Below are positions 38,843 through 48,067 of a stretch of DNA of 64,000 nt, in pieces. The notes beneath the pieces were generated by a model, which saw nothing but the letters and a program-made list of their open reading frames with translations, made no database searches and was not told where the DNA came from. The DNA lies in assembly GCA_009692665.1 (NCBI GenBank), contig SHYT01000001.1:124001-188000 (forward strand). Direction: 5' to 3'. A program made the position numbers and the translations under genes. How positions within the stretch are numbered: position 1 is the stretch's first letter; every line of letters begins with the position of its first letter. This stretch comes from Dehalococcoidia bacterium. Its GTDB lineage: Bacteria; Chloroflexota; Dehalococcoidia; Lucifugimonadales; SHYT01.

Positions 38843-38942
38843 CCAATCGTCTTATCCCTAGCATGCTTTGCAGTCACTCATCCATTTATAAACTGGGTGA
38901 GGCTTGCGGCCATAAACACTTGATTGAGGATCAATTCACTCA

Positions 38943-39638
38943 ATGATCTTAAGGTATCTGTTCTCGGACCTGAGCCTTGAAGCGATCATCCACATCGTCA
39001 TCCTCACCATCATCGCCTTGCTAGTCGCCATTACCATACATGAGTTCAGCCACGCATTTCTGGCGACGCGCTTTAATGACCCCACGCCCGGCAGAGCAGG
39101 CCGGCTTTCCCTCAATCCAATGGCTCATCTTGATCCCATGGGCGCACTCATGATGCTCTTAGCCGGATTCGGCTGGGCCAAGCCGGTACCCGTCAATCCT
39201 ATGTACTTTGGGCGTAACATGCTGCAGAAGTCGGCACTTGTCGCAGCCGCGGGGCCACTCTCAAACTTCACCATCGCCGCAGTGTGTGCGATTCCCTTCC
39301 GGTTTGGTCTGCTTGTTTGGCCCTCCGACACGCGCGCATTCATGAATGGCGGACTTGAAACCCTGGCATTTCTCTTGCTATTGATGATTACCTACAACCT
39401 CATTCTTGGCGTCTTCAACCTTATCCCGCTCGCGCCGCTGGACGGCTCCAAAGTGCTCCCCGCGTTCCTGCCGCGCCCAGCCGCAGAAGCCTTTTATAGG
39501 CTGGAGCCGTGGGGGCCAGGCATTCTGATGATTATCATAGTGCTCGGTCTGTTCACCTCGTTTAATATTTTAGGAACGTTCATTGGGCCAGTTGTAAATG
39601 TCCTGAGTGGACTTCTTGTGGGAGAGCGGATTTTCTAA
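38943..39638 (+). CDS. M50 site-2-type metalloprotease, short form
   Basis: 231-residue intramembrane protease of the Rip/SpoIVFB-like single-domain group. HEFSH (residues about 34-38) is the zinc motif and NLIPLAPLDGSKVLPAFL near residue 160 gives the aspartate ligand; both lie in predicted membrane segments. It lacks PDZ and CBS domains. No obvious ribosome site stands before ATG 38943. Targets unknown; neighbours give no clue. Confidence 0.88.
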   Translation: MILRYLFSDLSLEAIIHIVILTIIALLVAITIHEFSHAFLATRFNDPTPGRAGRLSLNPMAHLDPMGALMMLLAGFGWAKPVPVNPMYFGRNMLQKSALVAAAGPLSNFTIAAVCAIPFRFGLLVWPSDTRAFMNGGLETLAFLLLLMITYNLILGVFNLIPLAPLDGSKVLPAFLPRPAAEAFYRLEPWGPGILMIIIVLGLFTSFNILGTFIGPVVNVLSGLLVGERIF

Positions 39639-39736
39639 CTGGTCCCAATGTTTTCAGCCTCACAAGCTCGCTCCCGCAAAATGTACTGTGCTATCATTGC
39701 GGTAGCGGCCTAATCATCGGCTCGTAGGGGGCAGTC

Positions 39737-40747
39737 ATGGAGCGCATCACAATCGTCGGGATGGGCCTTATCGGCACTTCTCTTGGCATGGCGCTCAAAA
39801 ATGGTGGGACGAGAGCGCAAATCGTTGGCTTCGATATTGAGCGAGGCGTCGCCAGCAAAGCAAAGAAGCGCGGCGGGTTAGACATCGTAGCCTCCAACCT
39901 GGAAGAGGCTGTTGAAGGCGCCAGGCTGGTTGTGCTGGCCACTCCCATCCCTGTCATGAAGGAACTGCTCTCGTTCCTCAGCACACGCCTTGCCGATGGA
40001 TGCGTAGTCACCGATGTGGGCGGCACAAAAGCCAATGTCATTCAGTGGGCGGACGAACTTCTGCCCTCGAATGTCAACTTTGTTGGCGGCCACCCAATGG
40101 CCGGGAGCGAGCGTTCCGGCCCGGAAGCCGGCAGTGAGGCACTTTTCAGAGGCGTCCTATACCCTATTTGTCCTTCCACAAAAGCCCATCCGGACGCAAC
40201 CAAGACCGTAGCAGACATGGTTGAAGCCATTGGCGCAAAGCCATATTTCATGGATCCCTATGAGCATGACACCTATGTTGCGGGTGTCAGCCATCTACCC
40301 TTTCTGCTCTCGGTCTCCCTGGTAGCCACCACATCCAAAAGCCCCTCTTGGCGCGAGATGCATAAGGTGGCAGCCAGCGGCTATCGCGATATTTCACGGC
40401 TCGCGTCCGGCGACCCGCTTATGCACTTGGGCGTCTGTGAGACCAACCGGGACAACATCGTCCACTGGCTGGACGAGTGCATCAAACAACTCTATGAGAC
40501 CCGCAACATGATCAAGTCCGGCGAGATGGCCAAGGTGCATCAGTTGCTTGTAAATGCGCAGGACGCGCGGGCCCGCTGGGTTGCTGGCGTAGAGCCTGGG
40601 GCAGCACCAATGGTGGAAGTCAGTGCTAAAGATGTGATGAATAACATGTTCGTTGGGAATTACGTGGGGAAGAAAGTGGGCTCCCTCCGGTCTGACCAGC
40701 AAGATCAGACACATAGCCAGCAGAAAACGAAAGACCAGAAGCGGTAA
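39737..40747 (+). CDS. tyrA: Prephenate dehydrogenase
   Basis: Converts prephenate to 4-hydroxyphenylpyruvate for tyrosine synthesis. 336 residues with the Rossmann motif VGMGLIGTSLG, VVLATPIPVM, CVVTDVGGTKANV, GGHPMAGSERSGPEA (active-site histidine region) and the dimer helices with SHLPFLLS. The charged C-terminal tail (about 310-336) is non-conserved. GGGGGG precedes ATG 39737. An arogenate dehydrogenase role cannot be excluded. Confidence 0.92.
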   Translation: MERITIVGMGLIGTSLGMALKNGGTRAQIVGFDIERGVASKAKKRGGLDIVASNLEEAVEGARLVVLATPIPVMKELLSFLSTRLADGCVVTDVGGTKANVIQWADELLPSNVNFVGGHPMAGSERSGPEAGSEALFRGVLYPICPSTKAHPDATKTVADMVEAIGAKPYFMDPYEHDTYVAGVSHLPFLLSVSLVATTSKSPSWREMHKVAASGYRDISRLASGDPLMHLGVCETNRDNIVHWLDECIKQLYETRNMIKSGEMAKVHQLLVNAQDARARWVAGVEPGAAPMVEVSAKDVMNNMFVGNYVGKKVGSLRSDQQDQTHSQQKTKDQKR

Positions 40748-40813
40748 TGCGTGCGCAACATGATGGGATCCGGCAGTTACCTGAGCTTGTGAAGGGCAAT
40801 AGGTAGCTGCCGT

Positions 40814-41422
40814 ATGGTAACGGCCACCAGCCCAAATCCTCTCTTAGTAGTCGTCTCCGGACCCTCAGGAGTGGGCAAAGACGCGGTGTTGCTCCGTATG
40901 CGAGAGCTTGCCCGTCCCTACTACTTCATCGTCACCGCTACGACACGCCCCCCACGTCCTAACGAACGTGACGGCATAGACTACTCCTTCCTAACGCAGT
41001 TGACATTTGACCATCTTATCCACAGTGGCGGATTGCTTGAATGGGCACGCGTCTACAACTATTGCTACGGCGTGCCAAAGGCCCAGGTAAGCACCGCGCT
41101 CAGCCAGGGGAAGCATGTGCTGGTGCGCACCGACATTCAAGGAGTTGCTTCTATCAAAAAGCTCGCGCCGGAAGCGGTCTTCGTGTTCTTAGCGCCGCCA
41201 TCGCTGGAAGAACTTTCGCAACGGCTAAGAGCTCGCGCAGTGAATGACCCGGAGGACTTGAAGCTGCGGCTTGAGATTGCACGGCAGGAGATGCAGGCGG
41301 CGGCAATGTTCGACTACGTAATCGTCAACCAGCCAGGTGAGCTTGACGAGAGTGTTAGCACACTAGACGCAATCATTCGCGCGGAGAGCCATCGAGCAAA
41401 GCCCCGGCATATCGCGCTCTAG
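40814..41422 (+). CDS. gmk: Guanylate kinase
   Basis: Phosphorylates GMP to GDP. 202 residues: P-loop SGPSGVGKDAV, the GMP-binding TATTRPPRPNERDGIDYSFL, LLEWARVYNYCYGVPKAQV, and FLAPPSLEELSQRLRAR with the C-terminal FDYVIVN. It follows tyrA by 66 bases. Its stop TAG is shared through CTAG with the stop of the convergent MarR gene. Confidence 0.95.
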   Translation: MVTATSPNPLLVVVSGPSGVGKDAVLLRMRELARPYYFIVTATTRPPRPNERDGIDYSFLTQLTFDHLIHSGGLLEWARVYNYCYGVPKAQVSTALSQGKHVLVRTDIQGVASIKKLAPEAVFVFLAPPSLEELSQRLRARAVNDPEDLKLRLEIARQEMQAAAMFDYVIVNQPGELDESVSTLDAIIRAESHRAKPRHIAL

Positions 41423-41943
41423 ACCCGGACAGCTCTCTTGGGCTCCGTAGTCCGCTCCACCCGTGGTGTCTGATCCACCCAAGACTCGGCGTTCTCAGCC
41501 AGAAGAGATAGCCCCTTCACAAACGCCTTCCTTTCTTGCACGGAAAGCTGCCTAATGGTCCGCTCCACGACTTCTTTGCGGTGTGAGTAGACTTCCGCCG
41601 CTATTGCCTCCGCCTCCGGGGTCAGGCTTACGACCACCTGGCGGCGGTCGCTGGTAGACCGGTTACGTACTACGCGGCCACGGCTTTCCAACGCGGAAAC
41701 ACTCTCAGTTGCAGTTGAGCAAGAAATACCCAGACCGTAGGCAAGTTCGCTCATCGTCTGCGCGCCAGAATGAAAGATATGCACAAGCACACGTACCTGA
41801 CTTAATGAAAGCCCACCACCGGCGGGCCGACTGCCTTTTGGTGGGCCCGAGCGGATGAGCCAGCGACGCAGAACGGGCAAGGCTTCCAGCACCTGGGCCG
41901 CATGACTCAGTGTATCGTTGTCAGTTGCCGGTAAAGTAATCAT
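41419..41943 (-). CDS. MarR-family transcriptional regulator
   Basis: 174-residue winged-helix repressor. LSLSQVRVLVHIF and MSELAYGLGISCSTATESVSALESRG form the recognition helices, followed by the wing motif STSDRRQVVVSLTPEAEAIA. GGGAGG precedes ATG 41943. The C-terminus (about 155-174) is basic. The divergent AT-rich stretch 41944-42034 probably carries its promoter. Target genes and ligand unknown. Confidence 0.88.
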   Translation of the reverse strand: MITLPATDNDTLSHAAQVLEALPVLRRWLIRSGPPKGSRPAGGGLSLSQVRVLVHIFHSGAQTMSELAYGLGISCSTATESVSALESRGRVVRNRSTSDRRQVVVSLTPEAEAIAAEVYSHRKEVVERTIRQLSVQERKAFVKGLSLLAENAESWVDQTPRVERTTEPKRAVRV

Positions 41944-42034
41944 AAATTGAAGGTGCCTCCCGTTTCATTGTGGAAACAAATAGTGGTTAAACGTCGATGT
42001 ACTACTCTGTAGTTCTTGTATCCCGCATTAAAAC

Positions 42035-42072
42035 ACGAAAGGCGGACATTGCATATCTATCCCGCCTTTCGT
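42035..42072 (-). terminator. Terminator of the CADD-family gene
   Basis: ACGAAAGGCGG pairs perfectly with CCGCCTTTCGT across a 16-base loop, followed on the minus strand by GTTTT, 28 bases past the gene's stop. Confidence 0.7.
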
Positions 42073-42099
42073 ACATTTTATTGGCAAGAATTGGCACTA

Positions 42100-42786
42100 T
42101 TATGCCAGAATAGCCGCTTTTTGCATCCGAATTCGCTGCACGCCATCAAGAAATCCCCAGAGTACGTCCAGGGAGCGGTCAAGCGCCTGCTCAATCTTTT
42201 GCTCCTGCTGGTTCGTCAGCTTTCCACTCGCAATGGCACGAGCCTCGCCCTCAGAGTGCTCAACGTCCAGACCGCTATGTAGAGTGAAGAACTCCACAGC
42301 TTCAGGTGTGGTCAGTCCATAGAACTCACGCAAGCCCCGCTCCTTCTCTTCTGCGATGGCAGGCACCTGGTGCTCATAGGCATACATTGCGGCAAGACCT
42401 TCTTGGTAAGAGCCCTTGCTGGTGATCTCTTTCAGCGTGTCTACCATGCGCTTTGTCTCCGGCAGCACCTCGGCGGAAAGGACATCTTCTTTGCTCATGC
42501 CCAGCGCGGCCGCAAACTGCAACCATAGGAACGCGTGGTTCCGCGGCCCATGCTCTTCGTCCCACAGGTTTTCAAGCACGATCTGCCGGGTCTGCGCATC
42601 GCTGCAATGCGTGTGGATAGCACTCAGCATCACCGGGAAGTTTGACTCGAACTGGTAATACTGCGCGGCGTACACGCGCAGGTCATTAAGGCTCAGTTTG
42701 CCCGCCTGCCAGTCCTGATAGAACGGGTGCTTAAGCAAGCTCTTTCCCTGTATCCGGCCCTGAAGCCGCGCAATCAAACCTGTCAT
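42100..42786 (-). CDS. CADD-family protein, probable para-aminobenzoate synthase
   Basis: 228-residue heme-oxygenase-fold (TenA/PqqC-like) protein. The diiron ligand pattern is visible: E and H in NLWDEEHGPRNH, E in YAYEHQVPAIAEEK, and H, D and H in LHSGLDVEHSEG. Chlamydial CADD, the named relative, makes para-aminobenzoate for folate from its own tyrosine; the conserved HPFYQDW and QYYQFESNFP blocks carry candidate tyrosines. GAGGGGG stands before ATG 42786. It could replace pabA/pabB/pabC, none of which are in view. Confidence 0.85.
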   Translation of the reverse strand: MTGLIARLQGRIQGKSLLKHPFYQDWQAGKLSLNDLRVYAAQYYQFESNFPVMLSAIHTHCSDAQTRQIVLENLWDEEHGPRNHAFLWLQFAAALGMSKEDVLSAEVLPETKRMVDTLKEITSKGSYQEGLAAMYAYEHQVPAIAEEKERGLREFYGLTTPEAVEFFTLHSGLDVEHSEGEARAIASGKLTNQQEQKIEQALDRSLDVLWGFLDGVQRIRMQKAAILA

Positions 42787-42970
42787 GCTGCCCCCTCTGA
42801 AGTATTCGACCGGATTATAGCAAGTATTAGGGGAATACGGCTAAAAACGAACAGGTTTATCGCCACAACTATCTCGGAGGCAACTAGATCAACGTTTGCA
42901 GGCAGGATAGGACAATGCATAACTTTTGCGATAGGCTATCGGTGTTCGGCGTTCGAAATGGAGCAGCCCC

Positions 42971-44107
42971 ATGACCCAGAAATCAATGGCCTCAGATGTT
43001 GCGATTGTAGGGGCAGGCATCATTGGCACCGCGCTCGCCTACTTCCTCAGCGCGGAGCACAACATGCGCTGCGTGGTGCTTGACCGCGATACCGCGCACA
43101 AGACCGCATCCTGGATGGCCGCTGGTGAGCTCAGCCCCGCCTACCGCAGCACCACTCCGTACCCGCAACCGTTCGTGGACTTCTGCGTGGAAGGACTGCG
43201 CCTGCATAAAGAGATGTACCAACAGCTCGTCCAGGAATCGGACGTGGACTACAAGCTCGTTGACACCCCTATCCTGCGCCCAGCCTTCACGGAAGCAGAG
43301 GCCGCAGAGATGCAGGAACTTGGCCGCCAGCAGCGCGGCTACGGCATGAAAAACAGGTGGCTCACCACCTCCGACCTGCACGCTATGAAAACCTGGCTCT
43401 CGCCGGACGCGCTAGGTGCGTTGCTCTGCGAAGACGAAATGCAGCTTGAGACCGCCTTACTCACCGCAGCCCTACGCCGCGCCTGCGAACAGCACGGCGT
43501 AACGTTTCGCACCGCTGAAGTCAGCGGCCTGCGCCGCCAGGGCGGCCGCACCACCGGAGTCTCCCTTAGCAATGAGCATCTCTCCAGCGAACGTGTCGTG
43601 CTCGCAATGGGCCCGTGGGCCCGGTTCGCGGAAAAGTGGCTCGGCTTCAAGGTGCCGGTGGAGCCGTTGCGTGGCCAAATCGTCCACCTGCAAATCGCAG
43701 GCCAGCTTCCTCAAGAAGCCATCTTCCACATGTCCGCCTACGTGCTCCCCAAGCCCAGTGGCCGTGTGTACGTGGGTACGACAGAGGAATACGCAGGCTT
43801 TGATGCTTCTACCACAAAGGAAGCCCACGACGCCATCATGGAATCGGTCACTCGGCTGGTGCCGTCCTTGGCCCACGCAAAAGAGCTGGGAATGACCGCA
43901 TGCCTGCGTCCACTCTCGCTGGATGAAATGCCGATCATCGGCCCGGTACCCGGCCAGCAAGGGCTGTTCCTAGCCACTGGCCACGCCCGCAAAGGCATCC
44001 TGCTTTGCCTGGCTACAGGCAAGTACTTGGCGCAGCAGATTGCTGAACAAAAGCCTGACTATTCGCTGGATGCTTTTTCTGTTGGCCGCATTGGATCGAA
44101 GAGTTGA
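42971..44107 (+). CDS. FAD-dependent glycine oxidase / amino acid oxidase (ThiO-like)
   Basis: 378-residue DAO-family flavoprotein: FAD-binding VAIVGAGIIGTALAYFL with an acidic end of strand two (VVLDRD), SWMAAGELSPAYRS, VVLAMGPWARFAEKWLG, VEPLRGQIVHL, and TACLRPLSLDEMPIIGPVPG with the final HARKGILLCLATGKYLA. This matches ThiO, which oxidises glycine to the dehydroglycine used for the thiazole of thiamine. Other D-amino-acid or sarcosine oxidases look alike, and no thi genes are adjacent. Confidence 0.85.
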   Translation: MTQKSMASDVAIVGAGIIGTALAYFLSAEHNMRCVVLDRDTAHKTASWMAAGELSPAYRSTTPYPQPFVDFCVEGLRLHKEMYQQLVQESDVDYKLVDTPILRPAFTEAEAAEMQELGRQQRGYGMKNRWLTTSDLHAMKTWLSPDALGALLCEDEMQLETALLTAALRRACEQHGVTFRTAEVSGLRRQGGRTTGVSLSNEHLSSERVVLAMGPWARFAEKWLGFKVPVEPLRGQIVHLQIAGQLPQEAIFHMSAYVLPKPSGRVYVGTTEEYAGFDASTTKEAHDAIMESVTRLVPSLAHAKELGMTACLRPLSLDEMPIIGPVPGQQGLFLATGHARKGILLCLATGKYLAQQIAEQKPDYSLDAFSVGRIGSKS

Positions 44108-44167
44108 ACCTTGTTCCTCATTCCCACCCTCTGCTACACTAAGCCGTATCCCGGCTGAGGGGCTTCC

Positions 44168-44461
44168 ATGGCACTTTCCAGAGAAGATGTCAAACACGTC
44201 GCTTCGCTTGTCCGCATTGCGGTGACAGATGCAGAGGTGGAAGTGCTCCAGCACCAACTCTCCAACACCCTGGAGCAGTTTGAATCGCTGAAAGAGTTGA
44301 ACACGGATGCCGTGCAGCCCACCAGCCATGCCGTGCCACTTTCGTCCGTCATGCGTGAGGACAAGTCACGGGACCCAATGCCTAAGCAGGACGTCCTCAA
44401 GAACGCTCCCATGATTGAGGGCGATTTCATCCGCGTCCGCGTCGTGCTGGAGGAGTCCTAG
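44168..44461 (+). CDS. gatC: Glu-tRNA(Gln)/Asp-tRNA(Asn) amidotransferase subunit C
   Basis: Small stabilising subunit of GatCAB. The 97-residue protein starts [19 protein letters not shown], contains [20 protein letters not shown] and ends with the typical [21 protein letters not shown]. Its stop overlaps the GatA start by one base. GatB is not in the window. Confidence 0.95.
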   Translation: MALSREDVKHVASLVRIAVTDAEVEVLQHQLSNTLEQFESLKELNTDAVQPTSHAVPLSSVMREDKSRDPMPKQDVLKNAPMIEGDFIRVRVVLEES

Positions 44462-45918
44462 TGCCTGAGCTACACGACCTCACCATTCACGAAGCGCACG
44501 ACCTGCTCCGCACCAAGAAGGTCAGTTCTGTTGAGCTCACACGCGCCGTCCTGGAGCGCATCCGCAAGGTAGAACCACGCGTCCGGGCCTTCGTCACCGT
44601 CACGGAAGAACAAGCGCTACAGGATGCCCACGCCGCTGACCAACGCATCGTGCGTGGCGACATTGCGCCGCTCACGGGCATCCCTATGCAGCTGAAAGAC
44701 GTCCTCAACACCAAAGACATCCGCACCACGTGCTCCTCCAAGATGTTGGAGGACTACGTACCGGTGTACGATGCCACCGTCGTCACCAAGCTGAAAACGC
44801 AGTCGCCGGTACTTCTCGGCAAAGGCAACATGGACGAGTTTGCCATGGGCTCCTCCACAGAGAACTCTGCGTTCCACCCAACGCACAACCCGTGGGATCT
44901 CACGCGTGTGCCGGGCGGGAGCAGTGGCGGCAGCGCCGCAGCCGTCGCCGCCGGCGAGGCCTTCTTCTCCCTGGGCAGCGATACTGGTGGCAGCATCCGC
45001 CAGCCTGCCGCGCTCTGTGGCGTCACCGGCATCAAGCCAACCTATGGCCGAGTGAGCCGCTACGGTCTGATCGCGTTCGCTAGCTCGCTGGATCAGATTG
45101 GGCCGCTGACCAAAGATGTTGAGGACTGCGCGATGGTGCTCAGCGCCATCGCAGGCCATGACACCAACGATTCCACCTCCATCTCCAACACCGTTCCGGA
45201 CTACCGCAAGTCATTAACGCAAGATGTTCGCGGCCTGCGCCTGGGCGTGCCCAAAGAGTACTTTGGCGAAGGGTTTGAGCCAGGTGTGGAACAGGCCGTG
45301 CACAAGGCCATCGACACGTTCCGGCACCTTGGCGCGCAGGTAGAAGAATGCTCCCTGCCGCTCACCAAGTATGGCCTGCCTGTCTACTACATCATTGCCC
45401 CATCAGAATGCTCTGCCAACCTGGCGCGGTTTGACGGGGTTAAGTACGGCCACCAGTACAAAGGCCAAGGCACCATGTGGGACGTCATGGAAATGTCCCG
45501 GCGGGAAGGCTTCGGCCCTGAGGTGCGCCGTCGCATCATGCTCGGCTCCTACGCCCTCTCCGCCGGCTACTACGACGCGTATTACTTGAAAGCCATGAAG
45601 GTGCGCACGCTCATCCGCCAGGAGTTTGAAGAGGCGTTCAAGCGCTACGACGCCATCATCACGCCAACGACCCCGTCCATAGCGTTCAAGCTAGGCGAGA
45701 AGACAGCCGATCCTGTGGCAATGTACAAAAGCGATATTTGTACCATCCCCATTAACATTGCTGGTATCCCTTGCATCTCCATTCCATGCGGCTTCAGCGA
45801 CGGCATGCCCGTTGGTATGCAGGTCATGAGCAAGGCGCTTGGCGAGGAGACGATCTTCCGCGTCGCACACGCGTACCAGCAGGCCACAGACTGGCACAAA
45901 CGCCGGGCAACTCTCTGA
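44461..45918 (+). CDS. gatA: Glu-tRNA(Gln)/Asp-tRNA(Asn) amidotransferase subunit A
   Basis: Glutaminase subunit of GatCAB, feeding ammonia to mischarged tRNA. 485 residues with the amidase-signature triad: K in [11 protein letters not shown], cis-Ser in [14 protein letters not shown], and the nucleophile Ser in [39 protein letters not shown] is also typical. GTG start overlaps gatC. Its presence implies that at least one of glutaminyl- or asparaginyl-tRNA is made indirectly. Confidence 0.97.
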   Translation: MPELHDLTIHEAHDLLRTKKVSSVELTRAVLERIRKVEPRVRAFVTVTEEQALQDAHAADQRIVRGDIAPLTGIPMQLKDVLNTKDIRTTCSSKMLEDYVPVYDATVVTKLKTQSPVLLGKGNMDEFAMGSSTENSAFHPTHNPWDLTRVPGGSSGGSAAAVAAGEAFFSLGSDTGGSIRQPAALCGVTGIKPTYGRVSRYGLIAFASSLDQIGPLTKDVEDCAMVLSAIAGHDTNDSTSISNTVPDYRKSLTQDVRGLRLGVPKEYFGEGFEPGVEQAVHKAIDTFRHLGAQVEECSLPLTKYGLPVYYIIAPSECSANLARFDGVKYGHQYKGQGTMWDVMEMSRREGFGPEVRRRIMLGSYALSAGYYDAYYLKAMKVRTLIRQEFEEAFKRYDAIITPTTPSIAFKLGEKTADPVAMYKSDICTIPINIAGIPCISIPCGFSDGMPVGMQVMSKALGEETIFRVAHAYQQATDWHKRRATL

Positions 45919-45959
45919 TAACATCCTCTCTCCCCGGTGGGAGAGGGGGGAGAACTACG

Positions 45960-46802
45960 ATGACGCAGGGAATGCCGCCCAGCGGGCCGGGTGACCAGGG
46001 CCAGCAAGACGACGTCGCGCTCCAGATACTCGGCTACGAGTCCTTCCGCGCGCCACAAGGCTACAATGGGCAAGGGCTGCTCATCCTCACCAACCGCGGC
46101 AACATCTTCAGCATGTTCCATCCCACCACCACGATGAACGGCGCGGTCATCTGGATGGGCGGTGCCAGCGGCGGGGTGGCTGGCCCGGCGGAAGGTATCT
46201 ACAACGCCCTGGCCAGCGAGCTTGCGCCAGCAGGCATCGCCTCACTTCAAATCGACTACCGCTTCCCCAATGTGTTCTACGAGTGCGCCCTAGATGCGCT
46301 GGCCGCTGCTGCCTTGCTGGAAGGTGTGGGGTTCAAGAAGCTGGCCATGGTCGGGCATTCGTTCGGGGGGGCAGTTGCCATTGGCGCCTCTGTGTTCAGC
46401 CAGGCAACAGTCACGGTCATAGGCCTATCAAGCCAGAGCGTAGGCACCGAACAGGTGGCATCCGTGGCGCCACGTCCCCTGCTGCTGGTACACGGCACCG
46501 CGGACACCGTGATTCCACCCGAGTCTTCTGACGCCATCTACCAGGAAGCTGGTAACCCTAAGGAGTTCAAGCTCTATGAAGGCGCCGGCCACAGCCTGAA
46601 GGAATGCAAGGATGACCTGCGCGTGCTTTTGAAGGGCTGGCTTACTAAGCACCTGAGCCCTAGCCCGCAGCTTTTTGGAGCCGACTGCCAGCCATCAACA
46701 CTCTTTGGCCCGGGTGGCCAGCCCACCGGCGGCTTAACGCTCCTTGGCCCCGGCGGACAGCTGCCATCTAAAGAGCCACCGCCCAGGCTGTTTAGGCCGT
46801 AG
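45960..46802 (+). CDS. Alpha/beta hydrolase
   Basis: 280-residue soluble hydrolase starting at ATG 45960 with GGGGGGAG upstream. Nucleophile elbow GHSFGGAVA, candidate acid in HGTADTVIPPESS and histidine in EGAGHSLKECKDDL. The C-terminal 45 residues are an odd proline/glycine-rich tail with two LFGPGG/LLGPGG repeats. Dienelactone-hydrolase-like esterases are the closest family. Substrate unknown. It lies 41 bases after gatA. Confidence 0.85.
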   Translation: MTQGMPPSGPGDQGQQDDVALQILGYESFRAPQGYNGQGLLILTNRGNIFSMFHPTTTMNGAVIWMGGASGGVAGPAEGIYNALASELAPAGIASLQIDYRFPNVFYECALDALAAAALLEGVGFKKLAMVGHSFGGAVAIGASVFSQATVTVIGLSSQSVGTEQVASVAPRPLLLVHGTADTVIPPESSDAIYQEAGNPKEFKLYEGAGHSLKECKDDLRVLLKGWLTKHLSPSPQLFGADCQPSTLFGPGGQPTGGLTLLGPGGQLPSKEPPPRLFRP

Positions 46803-46857
46803 GGGCGCAGCATTCCTTCGACTACGCTCAGGACAGTGGCTGGCCCCTTACGGCCTA
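46793..46857. terminator. Long hairpin enclosing a dispersed repeat copy
   Basis: TAGGCCGTAGGGGC (46793-46806) pairs with GCCCCTTACGGCCTA (46843-46857) with one bulged base. The loop holds CCTTCGACTACGCTCAGGA, a copy of the dispersed repeat also seen near 50.4 and 63.5 kb. Located between the convergent hydrolase and methyltransferase genes. Confidence 0.6.
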
Positions 46858-46864
46858 GAGTGCA

Positions 46865-47890
46865 TTAGCGCTTGTGGCCGACCATGAGATCGCGGTTGCC
46901 ACGCATGATGTGAGTGGCGATGCCCTGGAAACCCACAGCTTCCATCCACGCTTTGTACTCGGAGGCGGTGTGCTCTTCGCCGCCGGTGGAGACGAGCAGG
47001 TGCAGGTCAAGCAGGTTGGACTGCGCCGGGCCGGGCTTCTCCTCGTCAAGGAACTTTTCGCAGAGCATGAGAGCGCCGCCGGGCTTGAGCGCTTCGTAGC
47101 AGGCCCGCAAAATCGCTTTGCCCTGGTGCGGCGGCCAGTCGTGGAGGACCCAGCCGAGGGAGATGACGTCCGCTTCCTTGGGGAGGCTGGCTTTCTCGAA
47201 GAAGTCACCGGCGTGGACGCGCACGCGGTCGGCGACGCCCTGGCTTTCGATGAAGTCTTGCACGATAGTCGTGACGCCTGGCAGCTCAAAGATGATGCCC
47301 TTCAGGTTGGAGTAGCGCTTCACGGCGGCGATACAGAGTGCGCCGGAGCCGCCGCCCACGTCCATGAGCGTGTGGTAGGGCGTCAGGTCAAACGCCTGCA
47401 CCAGCTCCTCGGCGGCGGAGAGCGAGAGGTTGTGCATGCCTTGCACGAAGGCGCGGAGGCCCTGAGGGTCGTTGTAGAGGGCGCGGAAGATGTCGAAGCC
47501 GGCGCCGAAGACCTGCTTGACGCGCGGCGTGTTCTCGCGGATAGCGTCCGGGAGGTGCTGCCACAGTCGCCAGTGGAGGTTGGCGAGGTGCTCAACCTGG
47601 CCGCCGATATAGGTGGGCTTGCCCTCGACAAGGTAGGACTCGGCCTCAGGGGCGTTGCGGAAGCGGTTGCCGTCTTTGGACAGCAGGCCCAGCGATGTGA
47701 GTGCGTTCATCAGGCGCTCCAGGGCGCGGGGGTGCAACTTGAGGCGGTAGGCCAGCACCTCGGCACTAGCGGGTCCTCGGGCCAGTTCCTGGAAGATGCC
47801 AAGCTCCACGCCGGTGAAGAGGGCCTTAGCGGCCCAGAAGCCAGTCATCATTTGCTGGATACGGTCGGGATTGGGCTGTCGGTCTGTCAT
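46865..47890 (-). CDS. SAM-dependent O-methyltransferase (acetylserotonin/hydroxyneurosporene type)
   Basis: 341-residue Methyltransf_2 family protein from ATG 47890 (AAGGTG upstream). An N-terminal winged-helix dimerisation domain (TGVELGIFQELARGPASAEVLAYRL) is followed by the SAM-binding fold: LMDVGGGSGALC (motif I), VRVHAGDFFEKASLP, ISLGWVLHDWPPHQGKAILRAC and the conserved LLDLHLLVSTGGEEHT. Relatives methylate hydroxyl groups of carotenoids, bacteriochlorophylls or small aromatic compounds; substrate here unknown. Confidence 0.88.
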   Translation of the reverse strand: MTDRQPNPDRIQQMMTGFWAAKALFTGVELGIFQELARGPASAEVLAYRLKLHPRALERLMNALTSLGLLSKDGNRFRNAPEAESYLVEGKPTYIGGQVEHLANLHWRLWQHLPDAIRENTPRVKQVFGAGFDIFRALYNDPQGLRAFVQGMHNLSLSAAEELVQAFDLTPYHTLMDVGGGSGALCIAAVKRYSNLKGIIFELPGVTTIVQDFIESQGVADRVRVHAGDFFEKASLPKEADVISLGWVLHDWPPHQGKAILRACYEALKPGGALMLCEKFLDEEKPGPAQSNLLDLHLLVSTGGEEHTASEYKAWMEAVGFQGIATHIMRGNRDLMVGHKR

Positions 47891-48022
47891 GCGTACACCT
47901 TGCCGTTCTGTTGCCATGTGATTATTCTATGCGAAGTGCCGCGCCACGTGCTGCGAACAGGAACGCCGTTTGCGCGGCCGTATGACAAGCGGAAAGGGCT
48001 GTATGCCGGTTGGAGATTCAAG

Positions 48023-48062
48023 AATACGAGCGGGGAGGCGCATGCGCCTCCCCGCTCGTATT
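48023..48062 (-). terminator. Perfect 40-base palindrome after the FeS oxidoreductase
   Basis: Arms starting AATACGAGCGGGGAGGCGCA are fully complementary with no unpaired loop, six bases past the oxidoreductase stop. Acts most likely as terminator or 3'-end stabiliser between it and the methyltransferase. Confidence 0.75.
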
Positions 48063-48067
48063 GTGCG

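Noticed and set aside
42787-42970. Possible TPP riboswitch before the thiO-like gene
   Set aside because: The conserved CUGAGA and pyrophosphate-sensor segments of TPP riboswitches are not present.
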